This document shows, in pieces, positions 56,302 to 64,000 of a stretch of 64,000 nucleotides of DNA. The notes under the pieces were generated by a model. It did not search any database and was not told the origin of the DNA. It saw only the letters and a program-made list of their open reading frames with translations. This DNA is from Maribacter stanieri. Lineage in GTDB: Bacteria; Bacteroidota; Bacteroidia; Flavobacteriales; Flavobacteriaceae. A program made the position numbers and the translations under genes. Numbering within the stretch: the first letter of the stretch is position 1; every line of letters starts with the position of its first letter. The stretch is from positions 483,856 through 547,855 of the forward strand of contig NZ_FOYX01000001.1 of assembly GCF_900112245.1 (NCBI RefSeq), read 5' to 3'.

Positions 56302-57939
56302 TTATTTCTTAAAATATCGAAGAAGTTGCAACGTTGAGCTGTCATGTTTTGATATTTCTGAATTTTTAATATCATCTAAAATTGTACCCGCCAATTGTTT
56401 TCCTAATTCTACACCCCATTGATCATAGCTAAAAATATTCCAAATAACACCTTGTACAAAAATTTTATGCTCGTAAAGCGCTATTAATGAGCCTAATGAC
56501 TTTGGAGTAAGCTTTTCTATCAATATTGTATTCGTAGGCTTGTTACCTGTGAACACTTTAAATGGAGCAAGCTTGTTAATTTCTAATTCTGATAAATTTT
56601 TAACTTTTAACTCTTCTACGACTTCTTCTTTCGTCTTACCATTCATTAAAGCCTCTGTCTGTGCAAAATAATTAGCCATCAATTTATCATGATGATCTTT
56701 ATCTCCATGCAAAGAATGCTTGAACCCAATAAAATCTGTAGGAATCAATTTAGTCCCTTGATGTATTAATTGAAAGAACGCATGCTGAGAGTTAGTGCCT
56801 GGTTCTCCCCAGATTATTGTACCTGTTTCATAACCAACGGTATTGCCAGCTCTATCTACACTTTTACCATTACTTTCCATTATGCCTTGCTGTAAATATG
56901 CAGAGAACCTACTTAAGTATTGAGCGTAAGGAATTATAGCTTCTGTTTCAGCGCCATAAAAATTATTATACCACACACTTACCAATGCCATAATTACAGG
57001 AATATTCTCTGAAAATTCAGTTTCCTTAAAATGAACATCAACCTCATTGGCACCTTCTAATAGCGCATCAAAATTTTCATATCCAACTGCTAAGGCAATT
57101 GTAAGACCAACAGCACTCCATAATGAGAATCTACCACCTACCCAATCCCACATAGGAAATACATTCGCCAGATCAATACCAAATTCAGCAATTTTCTCAC
57201 TGTTTGTTGAAACTGCCGCAAAATGTTTTGCTATATCTTCTTGTGTACCATGCTTTAAAAACCATTTCTTAATAGTAGTAGCATTACTTAAGGTTTCTTG
57301 GGTTGTAAATGTTTTAGAAACAACCACGAATAAAGTCGTTTCTGGGTCTAACGTTTTTAAAATTTCATGAACATGGTCTCCATCTACATTACTAACAAAA
57401 TGAATGGATAAATGATTCTTATAAAATTTCAACGCCTCGGTTACCATCGCCGGACCTAAGTCTGATCCTCCAATACCAATATTTACTACATCAGTAAAAG
57501 CCTTACCAGTGTATCCTTTTAAATCTCCGTTGATTACTGAACTAGTAAATTCTTTTATATGTTCTTTTACTTCATAAATCTCTGGTATTACATTTACGCC
57601 ATCTACCAAGACTTCATCATCTTTCTTAGCACGTAACGCGGTATGCAAAACAGCTCTACCCTCTGTTTCATTAATTAAGGCACCATCATAATAATCCTTA
57701 ATAGCTCCTTTTAAATTAACCTCGTCAGCCAACTTAAGTAACAACTGCATTGTTTTCTCAGAAATTCTGTTTTTAGAATAATCAAAAAGAAAATCGTTCC
57801 ATTGTAGCGTGAACTTTTCTGCCCTATTGGCATCCGAAGAAAATAAACTTCTTAGGTGTGTACCTTTAGTTTCTTCATAATGAGCCGTTAACTTTTTCCA
57901 AATGTCAGTTTGTTGTGGGTTAATTTTATCTAGTGCCAT
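56302..57939 (-). CDS. pgi: Glucose-6-phosphate isomerase
   Basis: A glycolytic enzyme of 545 residues with two SIS domains. Landmarks are [29 protein letters not shown], the signature [24 protein letters not shown] (active-site region), [16 protein letters not shown] (His) and the C-terminal [14 protein letters not shown] with the catalytic Lys. Length is normal. It is the last gene of a tight four-gene unit, 1 base after the M23 gene. Confidence 0.97.
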   Translation of the reverse strand: MALDKINPQQTDIWKKLTAHYEETKGTHLRSLFSSDANRAEKFTLQWNDFLFDYSKNRISEKTMQLLLKLADEVNLKGAIKDYYDGALINETEGRAVLHTALRAKKDDEVLVDGVNVIPEIYEVKEHIKEFTSSVINGDLKGYTGKAFTDVVNIGIGGSDLGPAMVTEALKFYKNHLSIHFVSNVDGDHVHEILKTLDPETTLFVVVSKTFTTQETLSNATTIKKWFLKHGTQEDIAKHFAAVSTNSEKIAEFGIDLANVFPMWDWVGGRFSLWSAVGLTIALAVGYENFDALLEGANEVDVHFKETEFSENIPVIMALVSVWYNNFYGAETEAIIPYAQYLSRFSAYLQQGIMESNGKSVDRAGNTVGYETGTIIWGEPGTNSQHAFFQLIHQGTKLIPTDFIGFKHSLHGDKDHHDKLMANYFAQTEALMNGKTKEEVVEELKVKNLSELEINKLAPFKVFTGNKPTNTILIEKLTPKSLGSLIALYEHKIFVQGVIWNIFSYDQWGVELGKQLAGTILDDIKNSEISKHDSSTLQLLRYFKK

Positions 57940-57940
57940 T

Positions 57941-59221
57941 TTATTGATTAAGTGTTAGTAAATCCTCTTCATCTTCTAATAAAACCTTAGGATATATAAT
58001 ACAATCCAATTGTTCTTTATAGGTAGAGATATATGTAAAATATTCTTCTTTTAATGAATCATGCAAGGGTTCTGCTTGTGGCAATTCCTCTCTTAAAGGA
58101 TCAACCTGTCTTCCATTTTTCCAAAAACGATAACAAACATGTGGACCTCCTGTATTACCTGTCATACCTATCCAACCTATTACATCGCCTTGCCTTACAA
58201 ATTCGCCCTTTTTAACATTTTGAGCTTTCATATGCAGATACTGGGTAGAGTATGTAGCATTATGCCTAATTTTTACATATTTACCATTACCACCCCTTCT
58301 CGTTGATTCTTCAACCGTACCATCGGCAGTTGCCATTATAGGCGTTCCAATAGGTGCAGCATAATCAGTACCCTTGTGTGGACGCAATTTGTACCCGTAA
58401 TATTTAATTCTTCTTTTTAGATTGTATCTAGAAGATAACCTACCATATTCAACAGGCATTCTTAAAAATGTTCTTCGAAGATTATTTGCTTCTTCATCAA
58501 AATAATCTACAATACTTCTTAAAGAATCATTTTCATAAGCAAAGGCATAAATAGGTTTACCGTTATGCTCAAAATAAGCGGCCTCTATTGGCTCAGCACC
58601 TGCATAAACCGTATCGTTTATATATTTTTCATTGTAGATAATCTTGAACTTATCATTCTTTTGTAGTCTAGAAAAATCAATAGTCCAAGCATATACATTT
58701 GCCAAGTTGTGAGTAACATTATAATCTACCCCTTGATCCAATATCGCCTCTGACAAACTGGATTCTATAATCCCGGAAACTTCACGTTGAACAAATTTCA
58801 CCTTGTTTTTATCCTTATACACCTTCACGCTATCACGTAAATCTACTACCGTATAATTAATTGGGTCGTTCTCATAAATAAATACCTGAGCCTGTGCCAA
58901 TGTATCTTTAGATTGTAAGATAACATATGGCTTACCTACCCTAATTTTACGAACATCAAAACTGTCTCTAAAATTTTCTGAAATAGATAAGACCTTTGGA
59001 TAATCAACTTTATGCTCTTGCATTAATTCACCAAAACTATCACCATACCTCACTGTATCTAGTTTAACATTGAATTCATCTAAATTAAAACCAAATCTTT
59101 CATTTACTTCTGGCACTTCAATTACACCAATCTCTTGCGCTATATCTTTCTTCTGGTCATTAGCGTCTTTGCATGATGCCATTAAAGTCAACACTAATAT
59201 TATGCCCCAATATTTCTGCAT
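57941..59221 (-). CDS. M23 family peptidoglycan DD-metallopeptidase lipoprotein
   Basis: A lipoprotein of 426 residues (LMASCKD, Cys17) that should act on peptidoglycan cross-links. A long N-terminal region with a LysM-like stretch ([19 protein letters not shown]) precedes the LytM domain near 290-390: first zinc ligands in [14 protein letters not shown] (His and Asp), then TQYLHMKAQ and [13 protein letters not shown]. The last motif is normally HxH; here it is His-Val-Cys, so the third ligand may be Cys or lost. The start overlaps the TDO stop (TAATG). Confidence 0.88.
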   Translation of the reverse strand: MQKYWGIILVLTLMASCKDANDQKKDIAQEIGVIEVPEVNERFGFNLDEFNVKLDTVRYGDSFGELMQEHKVDYPKVLSISENFRDSFDVRKIRVGKPYVILQSKDTLAQAQVFIYENDPINYTVVDLRDSVKVYKDKNKVKFVQREVSGIIESSLSEAILDQGVDYNVTHNLANVYAWTIDFSRLQKNDKFKIIYNEKYINDTVYAGAEPIEAAYFEHNGKPIYAFAYENDSLRSIVDYFDEEANNLRRTFLRMPVEYGRLSSRYNLKRRIKYYGYKLRPHKGTDYAAPIGTPIMATADGTVEESTRRGGNGKYVKIRHNATYSTQYLHMKAQNVKKGEFVRQGDVIGWIGMTGNTGGPHVCYRFWKNGRQVDPLREELPQAEPLHDSLKEEYFTYISTYKEQLDCIIYPKVLLEDEEDLLTLNQ

Positions 59222-60192
59222 TACTCTACTCTTGATTTATCTGGATTTAACATATGGTCTACCCATTGCTTACCCCAATTATTTAATTCTTGCTCTGTAT
59301 ACAATTCTGGAAAAAACACAATCTTCTGAAAGCTTGGTGGTAAATACTCTTTCCAATTTGTACCTCCCGTAGCCTCAATATCACCAGTATCTTTTCTTAA
59401 ATACCTATGGGCAGAACCCATATGCATTAATTGCCAATTTATATTGGCGTTCATATCTAAAGTTTTTAACGCACTTACCAATGCACTATCTTCTCTTTGC
59501 TCTTTGGGTAAACTTAAGTATTTATGATATATTGTTGCGTTTTCCACCTGTTTGGCAATTCTTATTAACCTTGGCGTATATCGATACTCAAACTGTTTTA
59601 ATGTTAAAGTTTTTTCTCCGGTAGATAAGTCTGTCGCTCCCTTTTTCCAATAGATATATTCGTACAATTCTTCAATGGAATCTTTTGATGAAAACTGAGC
59701 CCTATCTGTAACGTGAACCAAATTTTCTAAAGGAGTAGCGTACAACTCAATCATTCTAAATTGCGCTGATTGAAAACCACTTGCAGGAAGCAATGCCATA
59801 CGGTATTGCAAAAACTGCTCACGCTCCATACCCTTTATCATTACACTAAAAGAGGATATAAGTACTTTATAATAGCTATTGACCCTTCTAACTTTTTCTA
59901 TAAAAAATTCTAAGTTTCCACTTTTATCATCTACCAATTGTTTTTGCTCATGCAAAATCAATTTAAAATACAGTTCAGTTATTTGATGGTACATGATGAA
60001 AATTTCTTCATCAGGAAAGTGTGTTCTTGGAACCTGTAAGCTAAGTAAGGTATCTAAATGAATATAGTCCCAATAGGTAAGATAACGCTGGTGTAATAAG
60101 CCATCTAAATAAGAGCCTAAATCTTGCCCTGAATCTTTATATTTTTCTTCTAGTTTAGATATCTGGGATTCGATTTTCTCTTTATCTTCCAT
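59221..60192 (-). CDS. kynA: Tryptophan 2,3-dioxygenase
   Basis: A haem enzyme of 323 residues that opens the tryptophan indole ring to N-formylkynurenine, first step of the kynurenine pathway. His58 in HFPDEEIFIMYHQ is the active-site residue, ELYFKLILHEQ and SGFQSAQFRMIE the substrate block, and MGSAHRYLRKDTGDIEATGG holds the proximal haem His and the GTGG-like loop. Length suits the flavobacterial group. It is 7 bases after the DUF3108 gene and translationally coupled to the M23 gene. Other kynurenine genes are not in the window. Confidence 0.93.
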   Translation of the reverse strand: MEDKEKIESQISKLEEKYKDSGQDLGSYLDGLLHQRYLTYWDYIHLDTLLSLQVPRTHFPDEEIFIMYHQITELYFKLILHEQKQLVDDKSGNLEFFIEKVRRVNSYYKVLISSFSVMIKGMEREQFLQYRMALLPASGFQSAQFRMIELYATPLENLVHVTDRAQFSSKDSIEELYEYIYWKKGATDLSTGEKTLTLKQFEYRYTPRLIRIAKQVENATIYHKYLSLPKEQREDSALVSALKTLDMNANINWQLMHMGSAHRYLRKDTGDIEATGGTNWKEYLPPSFQKIVFFPELYTEQELNNWGKQWVDHMLNPDKSRVE

Positions 60193-60199
60193 TTACGGT

Positions 60200-60979
60200 C
60201 TAATCCATTATAATTTTAAACTGATGCTTAAGACCATTATACCCGTCTAAATCTGCTTTTATAGCACCTACCGCTAAATCTGCTTTAATTCTTATGGGAA
60301 TTCTGTTGTCATCATTCGACACCCATAACGATAAGCTTTCTTGCTCTTTAAATACACGCCCAGATTGAACTAGTGGTCTAAATTTTAAGCATTCTACTTT
60401 ACCGTATTTTGTATTTAAAACTTCTAAACCTAAATACTTAAGTTTAAAGTCGAAAATACCATCATCATCATAAAGCATTTTCAAGGTAATCGCTTTTCCT
60501 ACTTCAAGGTCCTCTGTTTTATAATTGTTCCTTAAAAAATAAAAAGCGGATATTAAGTCCTGTATATTGTTCTCTAATGTAAAATTAAGCTTTTTCTTGT
60601 TTTTCTTATCATTAAGTTCGGCTTTAGACGCATTATGATCAAAGTTTATTTCAACGTCTTTAGTATAACCGCCTTCATCAATTTTTCGAACAAACCTATA
60701 TGGCTTGCCGTCTCTTTTATCGAAATAGCTTTCATAAGTATCATCTACTTTAAAAAACCAACTAGCGACACCAGTTGTTTCTCCATGCCCAACCACATGA
60801 TATACAGGCTTGTCATCTATTGTTGTAGAATTAACTTGAAGTGTAGCATAACTGGCATTTAAAAAGCCATAGTGCATTCTAAATTTTAACCACTCACCTG
60901 TTTTAAAGGCAGATTGGGAGCTTTGACTTTGGACACCAAAATATGTTAAGAAAAGGGCGAATAAAAATATTTTTTTCAT
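60200..60979 (-). CDS. DUF3108 family exported protein
   Basis: A protein of 259 residues with a signal peptide (MKKIFLFALFLTYFGVQSQ). FKTGEWLKFRMHYGFLNASYATL, YHVVGHGETTGVASWFFKVDD and KYGKVECLKFRPLVQSGRVF are DUF3108 hallmarks, a periplasmic beta-rich family resembling LolA/LolB-type lipid carriers. The ATG at 60979 starts the signal peptide; an in-frame start at 61021 would overlap the regulatory palindrome. First gene of the unit DUF3108-TDO-M23-pgi. Confidence 0.88.
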   Translation of the reverse strand: MKKIFLFALFLTYFGVQSQSSQSAFKTGEWLKFRMHYGFLNASYATLQVNSTTIDDKPVYHVVGHGETTGVASWFFKVDDTYESYFDKRDGKPYRFVRKIDEGGYTKDVEINFDHNASKAELNDKKNKKKLNFTLENNIQDLISAFYFLRNNYKTEDLEVGKAITLKMLYDDDGIFDFKLKYLGLEVLNTKYGKVECLKFRPLVQSGRVFKEQESLSLWVSNDDNRIPIRIKADLAVGAIKADLDGYNGLKHQFKIIMD

Positions 60980-61007
60980 AGTCCGTAGTTTAATGTAAAA
61001 ATAGTAA

Positions 61008-61021
61008 TTGATCTTAATCAA
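61008..61021. promoter_or_regulatory. Perfect FNR/CRP-like palindrome before the TDO operon
   Basis: TTGATCTTAATCAA is an exact TTGAT-N4-ATCAA, the FNR/ANR consensus. It is centred about 36 bases upstream of the DUF3108 ATG and lies next to a -7-like TATTTTTA (60996-61003, minus). The close spacing to the start site would fit repression better than activation. That a Bacteroidota CRP/FNR regulator uses this exact site is inference. Confidence 0.55.
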
Positions 61022-61333
61022 TCACTTTCGTTACAATATCTTAAACAATATTTATTCCAAAGTATTGTATAAAAAAAGCCCAGTCTAAAAACTGGGCTTT
61101 TCCTAAATAACCAACCAAACTTTAAATTATGAAAAACCACTACTTAAAGTTGTAAGGGAACCACCCCTTAGCTGATGTAAATTTAAGGCACATTATTATA
61201 CCTATAGTACGGTTTAACTTACTTTAATGATAAACTTAACAGTTATTCACACTTCTAATTGATAATTGGGAATTTCTTAAGAAAACAAAATGTAGTTTAA
61301 GCTTTTTGAGCCATTATTATTTCTTGGTCATGA
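61022..61333. other. 312-base intergenic region downstream of the patatin gene
   Basis: No gene of normal size. It contains the hairpin terminator at 61074-61101, a second perfect stem TAAGGG/CCCTTA (61153-61158 with 61165-61170), and a plus-strand eight-codon frame MKNHYLKL (61129-61155) ending inside that stem. The region is 230 bases of possible 3' leader for the minus-strand patatin message or a small RNA. Confidence 0.4.
61074..61101 (-). terminator. Strong intrinsic terminator, probably of uvrC-patatin
   Basis: AAAAGCCCAGT (61074-61084) pairs with ACTGGGCTTTT (61091-61101), 11 bp around a 6-base loop. On the minus strand a T-run (61077-61071) follows. It is usable in both directions, but the minus-strand T-run is longer. 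Confidence 0.8.
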
Positions 61334-63625
61334 TCAAAACCAATAGCCAATACTAACAAAAAACTGAGACCTTTCTATTTCTGGCGTCCATGAGTACATA
61401 AGGTTTATAGGTCCCAAAAAAGATTCCCAACCATAACCAATACCGTAGCCAGAATACGTTGGTGCCTGAAACCAATCTCCAGTTCTAAACAAATCATCAT
61501 CTACATTGGCAAAGTTAGCGGAGAATAAGGCATGGTTCTTTTTAGCAAATTCATAATCTAACCTAGCATAGGCTTTCACAAAACTATTACCGGGCAGACT
61601 AATAAAATCATAGCCAACAAAAGGTACTAGGTTATTTATAAAATCTGTACCGTAACCTCCTAATATAAAATCGAACGAGGTTACTTTAGATGTACCTAAT
61701 TTAAAACCACCTTCTGTTTCTATATTAATAGATAGATTTTTAACTAACGGTATAGCCATACCCATACGAGCTTTTGATACTGAAAAATCCTTAAAATTAT
61801 TATTATAATCTGATGACAATACATAGTAATGCATATCACCACTAAAATATAATCCTCTAGATGGAAAATATTTATCATCGTACGTATCTAGTTTTAATTG
61901 ACCATAAGTACTAACAAAATTACTTCTTTCAAAATACGTTCTACCACTGCTAGTAGTATTATCTGGCACAGTGGTGTCAGGTATATCCCCAAAAGTTCTA
62001 GTACTATATTGTAAGTGTTTAAATTCTGCCCCTAAAGTAAAAGCAAACTCTTCTTTAACTACGGTTTGAATATATAGTTGATTTGTAAAGTCAGATACAT
62101 TCAAATTAATTGTATTAATTCGGCTTCCTGTGCCAACCTCAAAATTATCCTCTATTAAATCGAAATTTATTTCCTGTTCAAAATCATTGAATCTAGAATT
62201 AAAACCAAAACTCCAATACGAACCTTTATCTACATAATACTCGAAATTATATCTAATATTATCCCCTAAAATTAAATCAAAGGAAGCAACATCATCCTTT
62301 GATAATATTCTATGCTTTGTCAGGTTAATAATTGCAGCACTTTTATACAAATCATCAAAGTGAGCTCCTAATCTTAAAAATGAGGTATTCCTAGTTTCAT
62401 CTAAAGGAAGAATTAAATCTTCTCCTCCATTTAAATTATCTAGCAATTTGTATTTTATGGTTCTAAAATTACCTGTTGCAGATAAATTACTAATACCCTG
62501 TTGTAGTTTTTTAAAATTAATAGATTCATCTAAATTGAATCGTAATTTACCTTTTACATACCCTCTTGTATGATTAGTATTACCATCAATCAACAATCTA
62601 TTTACCGTAAGTTCTTCATCTGCCTCAATTACAGAGATTGAATTTTTGTTCTTCTTATAATCTGTTGCCAGCTCTCTTAATTCTTCTATTTTTAAATTTG
62701 CAGCATCTTCACCGGTTTTAACTATGTCTGCCAATTTATTGAAATCCAATACGGTATAATCTTCTATTTTAGGTTTTATATAAATATCGGTTTTTGCAGA
62801 CTTAACTTTCATATCCGCAACCGTTCTATAATTATTAATCTGCAATAGAATTTCAGTAGCGGACAACAATGCTTCCCTGTCAGATAAATCATGCTGAACA
62901 TCTACACCAATTATTATATCTGCTCCCATAGCCCTTACTTCATCTATAGGATAATTATTAACCACACCACCATCTATTAAAACTTTATCATTAATAACGG
63001 TAGGCTCAAATAAAGACGGCAAAGTACCACTTGCCAAAATAGCCTCTGGCAAATAACCAGAATTCAAAATTACTTGTTTACCTGTTTCAATATCGGTTGC
63101 TATGCAGACAAATGGGGTAGGCAATTTATTAAAGTCATCTATATCTTTCACATGATACAAAAGTCTAACAAACTCATTATATATATTCTGACCACTAGAA
63201 AATGCTGGTGGTACAGTTACTTTAAAGTTTTTAAAAGGCAGCGTTAATGCGTACCGTTCAGAGTCCTCTTTTTCATAAAAAGTCTTAGCACTTCTAGGGA
63301 GATTATCTTGTATTAACGAGCCTATATTTGTCGCTTTAAATAACGAATCTAATTCATTAGCGGTGTAACCTGCGGCATATAATGCCCCAACAATAGCACC
63401 CATACTAGAGCCACCAATATAATCGATTTCAATACCAGCTTCCTCAATTACTTTTAAAGCACCAATATGTGCCATCCCTTTTGCTCCGCCACCACTTAAA
63501 ACAAGACCTATCTTTGGCTTCTTCTTTTCCTCCACATTTTGAGACATTAAAGAACTAGCGGTTAACATTGCCACCACTACCCAGATTATTGTTTTATCCA
63601 AATTATTATTTATGAAAAGACTCAT
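61334..63625 (-). CDS. Patatin-like phospholipase fused to an outer-membrane barrel
   Basis: A protein of 763 residues with a signal peptide (about 1-29, ending LMSQ). The patatin domain (about 35-320) has the oxyanion loop GLVLSGGGAKG, nucleophile Ser74 in GGSSMG and catalytic Asp in LIDGGVVNNYP. A POTRA-like segment follows (TVNRLLIDGNTNHTRGYVKG), then a BamA-type 16-strand barrel ending in SQFFVSIGYWF. This is the PlpD/type Vd-like arrangement. The ATG at 63625 overlaps the uvrC end by 20 bases; a GTG at 63649 is the alternative start. Confidence 0.92.
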   Translation of the reverse strand: MSLFINNNLDKTIIWVVVAMLTASSLMSQNVEEKKKPKIGLVLSGGGAKGMAHIGALKVIEEAGIEIDYIGGSSMGAIVGALYAAGYTANELDSLFKATNIGSLIQDNLPRSAKTFYEKEDSERYALTLPFKNFKVTVPPAFSSGQNIYNEFVRLLYHVKDIDDFNKLPTPFVCIATDIETGKQVILNSGYLPEAILASGTLPSLFEPTVINDKVLIDGGVVNNYPIDEVRAMGADIIIGVDVQHDLSDREALLSATEILLQINNYRTVADMKVKSAKTDIYIKPKIEDYTVLDFNKLADIVKTGEDAANLKIEELRELATDYKKNKNSISVIEADEELTVNRLLIDGNTNHTRGYVKGKLRFNLDESINFKKLQQGISNLSATGNFRTIKYKLLDNLNGGEDLILPLDETRNTSFLRLGAHFDDLYKSAAIINLTKHRILSKDDVASFDLILGDNIRYNFEYYVDKGSYWSFGFNSRFNDFEQEINFDLIEDNFEVGTGSRINTINLNVSDFTNQLYIQTVVKEEFAFTLGAEFKHLQYSTRTFGDIPDTTVPDNTTSSGRTYFERSNFVSTYGQLKLDTYDDKYFPSRGLYFSGDMHYYVLSSDYNNNFKDFSVSKARMGMAIPLVKNLSINIETEGGFKLGTSKVTSFDFILGGYGTDFINNLVPFVGYDFISLPGNSFVKAYARLDYEFAKKNHALFSANFANVDDDLFRTGDWFQAPTYSGYGIGYGWESFLGPINLMYSWTPEIERSQFFVSIGYWF

Positions 63626-64000
63626 ATATCTTTTTTGCTTTTGACACACCTACCTCTTGACTTAAACTCTCTACCGAAGCTTCTTTGATACGCTTTACCG
63701 ATTTAAATTTTTTCAATAATTGCTGTGCCGTTTTTTCACCCACTCCATCTATACTTTCTAGCTCAGAATTAATAGCTCCTTTACTTCTTTTATTCCTATG
63801 AAGGGTAATACCAAATCTATGCGCCTCATTTCTTGCAGTCTGAATGATCTTTAAACTTTCAGATTTTTTATCTAAATAGAGCGGAATTGGATCTTCTGGA
63901 AAATAAATTTCCTCTAACCTTTTTGCAATTCCTACAATAGCAATTTTACCTCTTAAACCTAAAAGGTCAAGACTTTTTAAAGCTGAAGATAGCTGCCCCT
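63606..64000 (-). CDS. uvrC: Excinuclease ABC subunit C, C-terminal part
   Basis: About 130 residues are visible; the gene continues beyond the right edge. The reading frame shows the end of the RNase H-like nuclease domain (GQLSSALKSLDLLGLRGKIA, ARNEAHRFGITLHRNKRSK) and the tandem helix-hairpin-helix tail (ELESIDGVGEKTAQQLLKKF, ASVESLSQEVGVSKAKKIYE). UvrC makes both incisions in nucleotide-excision repair. The stop overlaps the patatin gene start, so both are probably co-transcribed. Confidence 0.94.
   Translation of the reverse strand, partial: GQLSSALKSLDLLGLRGKIAIVGIAKRLEEIYFPEDPIPLYLDKKSESLKIIQTARNEAHRFGITLHRNKRSKGAINSELESIDGVGEKTAQQLLKKFKSVKRIKEASVESLSQEVGVSKAKKIYESFHK

Overview
The window is a 64 kb piece of chromosome from a Bacteroidota bacterium, most likely a marine Flavobacteriaceae (Maribacter/Zobellia/Cellulophaga-like; the genus is a guess). 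Four things point there. The DNA is AT-rich. There are four TonB-dependent receptors, three with the carboxypeptidase-like N-terminal domain typical of the phylum, and many surface lipoproteins. Several families are largely restricted to Bacteroidota (DUF4270, DUF5689, a stand-alone GT5 domain, atpDC apart from the rest of atp). Finally, many genes have a Bacteroidota-type -7 element TAnnTTTG just upstream and no Shine-Dalgarno sequence. I see no prophage, insertion sequence, CRISPR array, rRNA or tRNA. This is core chromosome with small accessory touches.

Layout. 1-2.6 kb: a 5'-truncated outer-membrane barrel protein, recX, and a JmjC/cupin oxygenase with an odd start. 2.6-10.1 kb: biotin synthesis on the minus strand as two blocks, bioF-DUF2007-bioD and bioA-ketoacyl synthase-bioB, separated by an opposite-strand GT-C glycosyltransferase. 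10.4-16.3 kb: a GAF/PAS sensor lacking an ATPase domain with its response regulator, an M61 peptidase, a GNAT acetyltransferase, and a DUF2975/HTH pair under a clear autoregulatory-looking promoter. 16.3-22.8 kb: atpC and atpD, then a TonB receptor plus SGNH lipoprotein pair. 23-32.9 kb: glmS, a DUF4270 lipoprotein and a GT5-like protein, divergent from panC-panD-YbhN-like flippase, an esterase-like protein and radA. 33-43.7 kb: aldo/keto reductase, xth, a barrel protein and TonB receptor, glyS, a coiled-coil membrane protein, comF, an Ig-like lipoprotein, an omega-amidase and an ankyrin protein. 43.8-47 kb: a PAS histidine kinase with two single-domain response regulators. 47-52.3 kb: a DUF5689 lipoprotein and TonB receptor divergent from a secreted endonuclease/phosphatase-family protein. 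52.3-56.1 kb: DUF1080, a four-helix membrane protein and a TonB receptor. 56.3-61 kb: a tight operon DUF3108-TDO-M23-pgi headed by a perfect FNR-like palindrome. 61.3-64 kb: a patatin/BamA-type outer-membrane phospholipase overlapping the 3' end of uvrC.

How it works together. Biotin synthesis is complete from pimeloyl-thioester to biotin, but bioC and bioH are not in the window and an unassigned ketoacyl synthase sits in their place. panC and panD cover the last steps of pantothenate synthesis. Several surface systems pair a TonB receptor with a secreted lipoprotein or hydrolase. The most interesting signals are regulatory: a -33/-7 promoter wrapped in an 18-bp inverted repeat ahead of DUF2975/HTH, an intrinsic terminator embedded in the first codons of the gene after panD, the FNR-like box, and a palindromic repeat inserted in frame into the ketoacyl synthase gene. 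No computation was run; family names come from recognised motifs.
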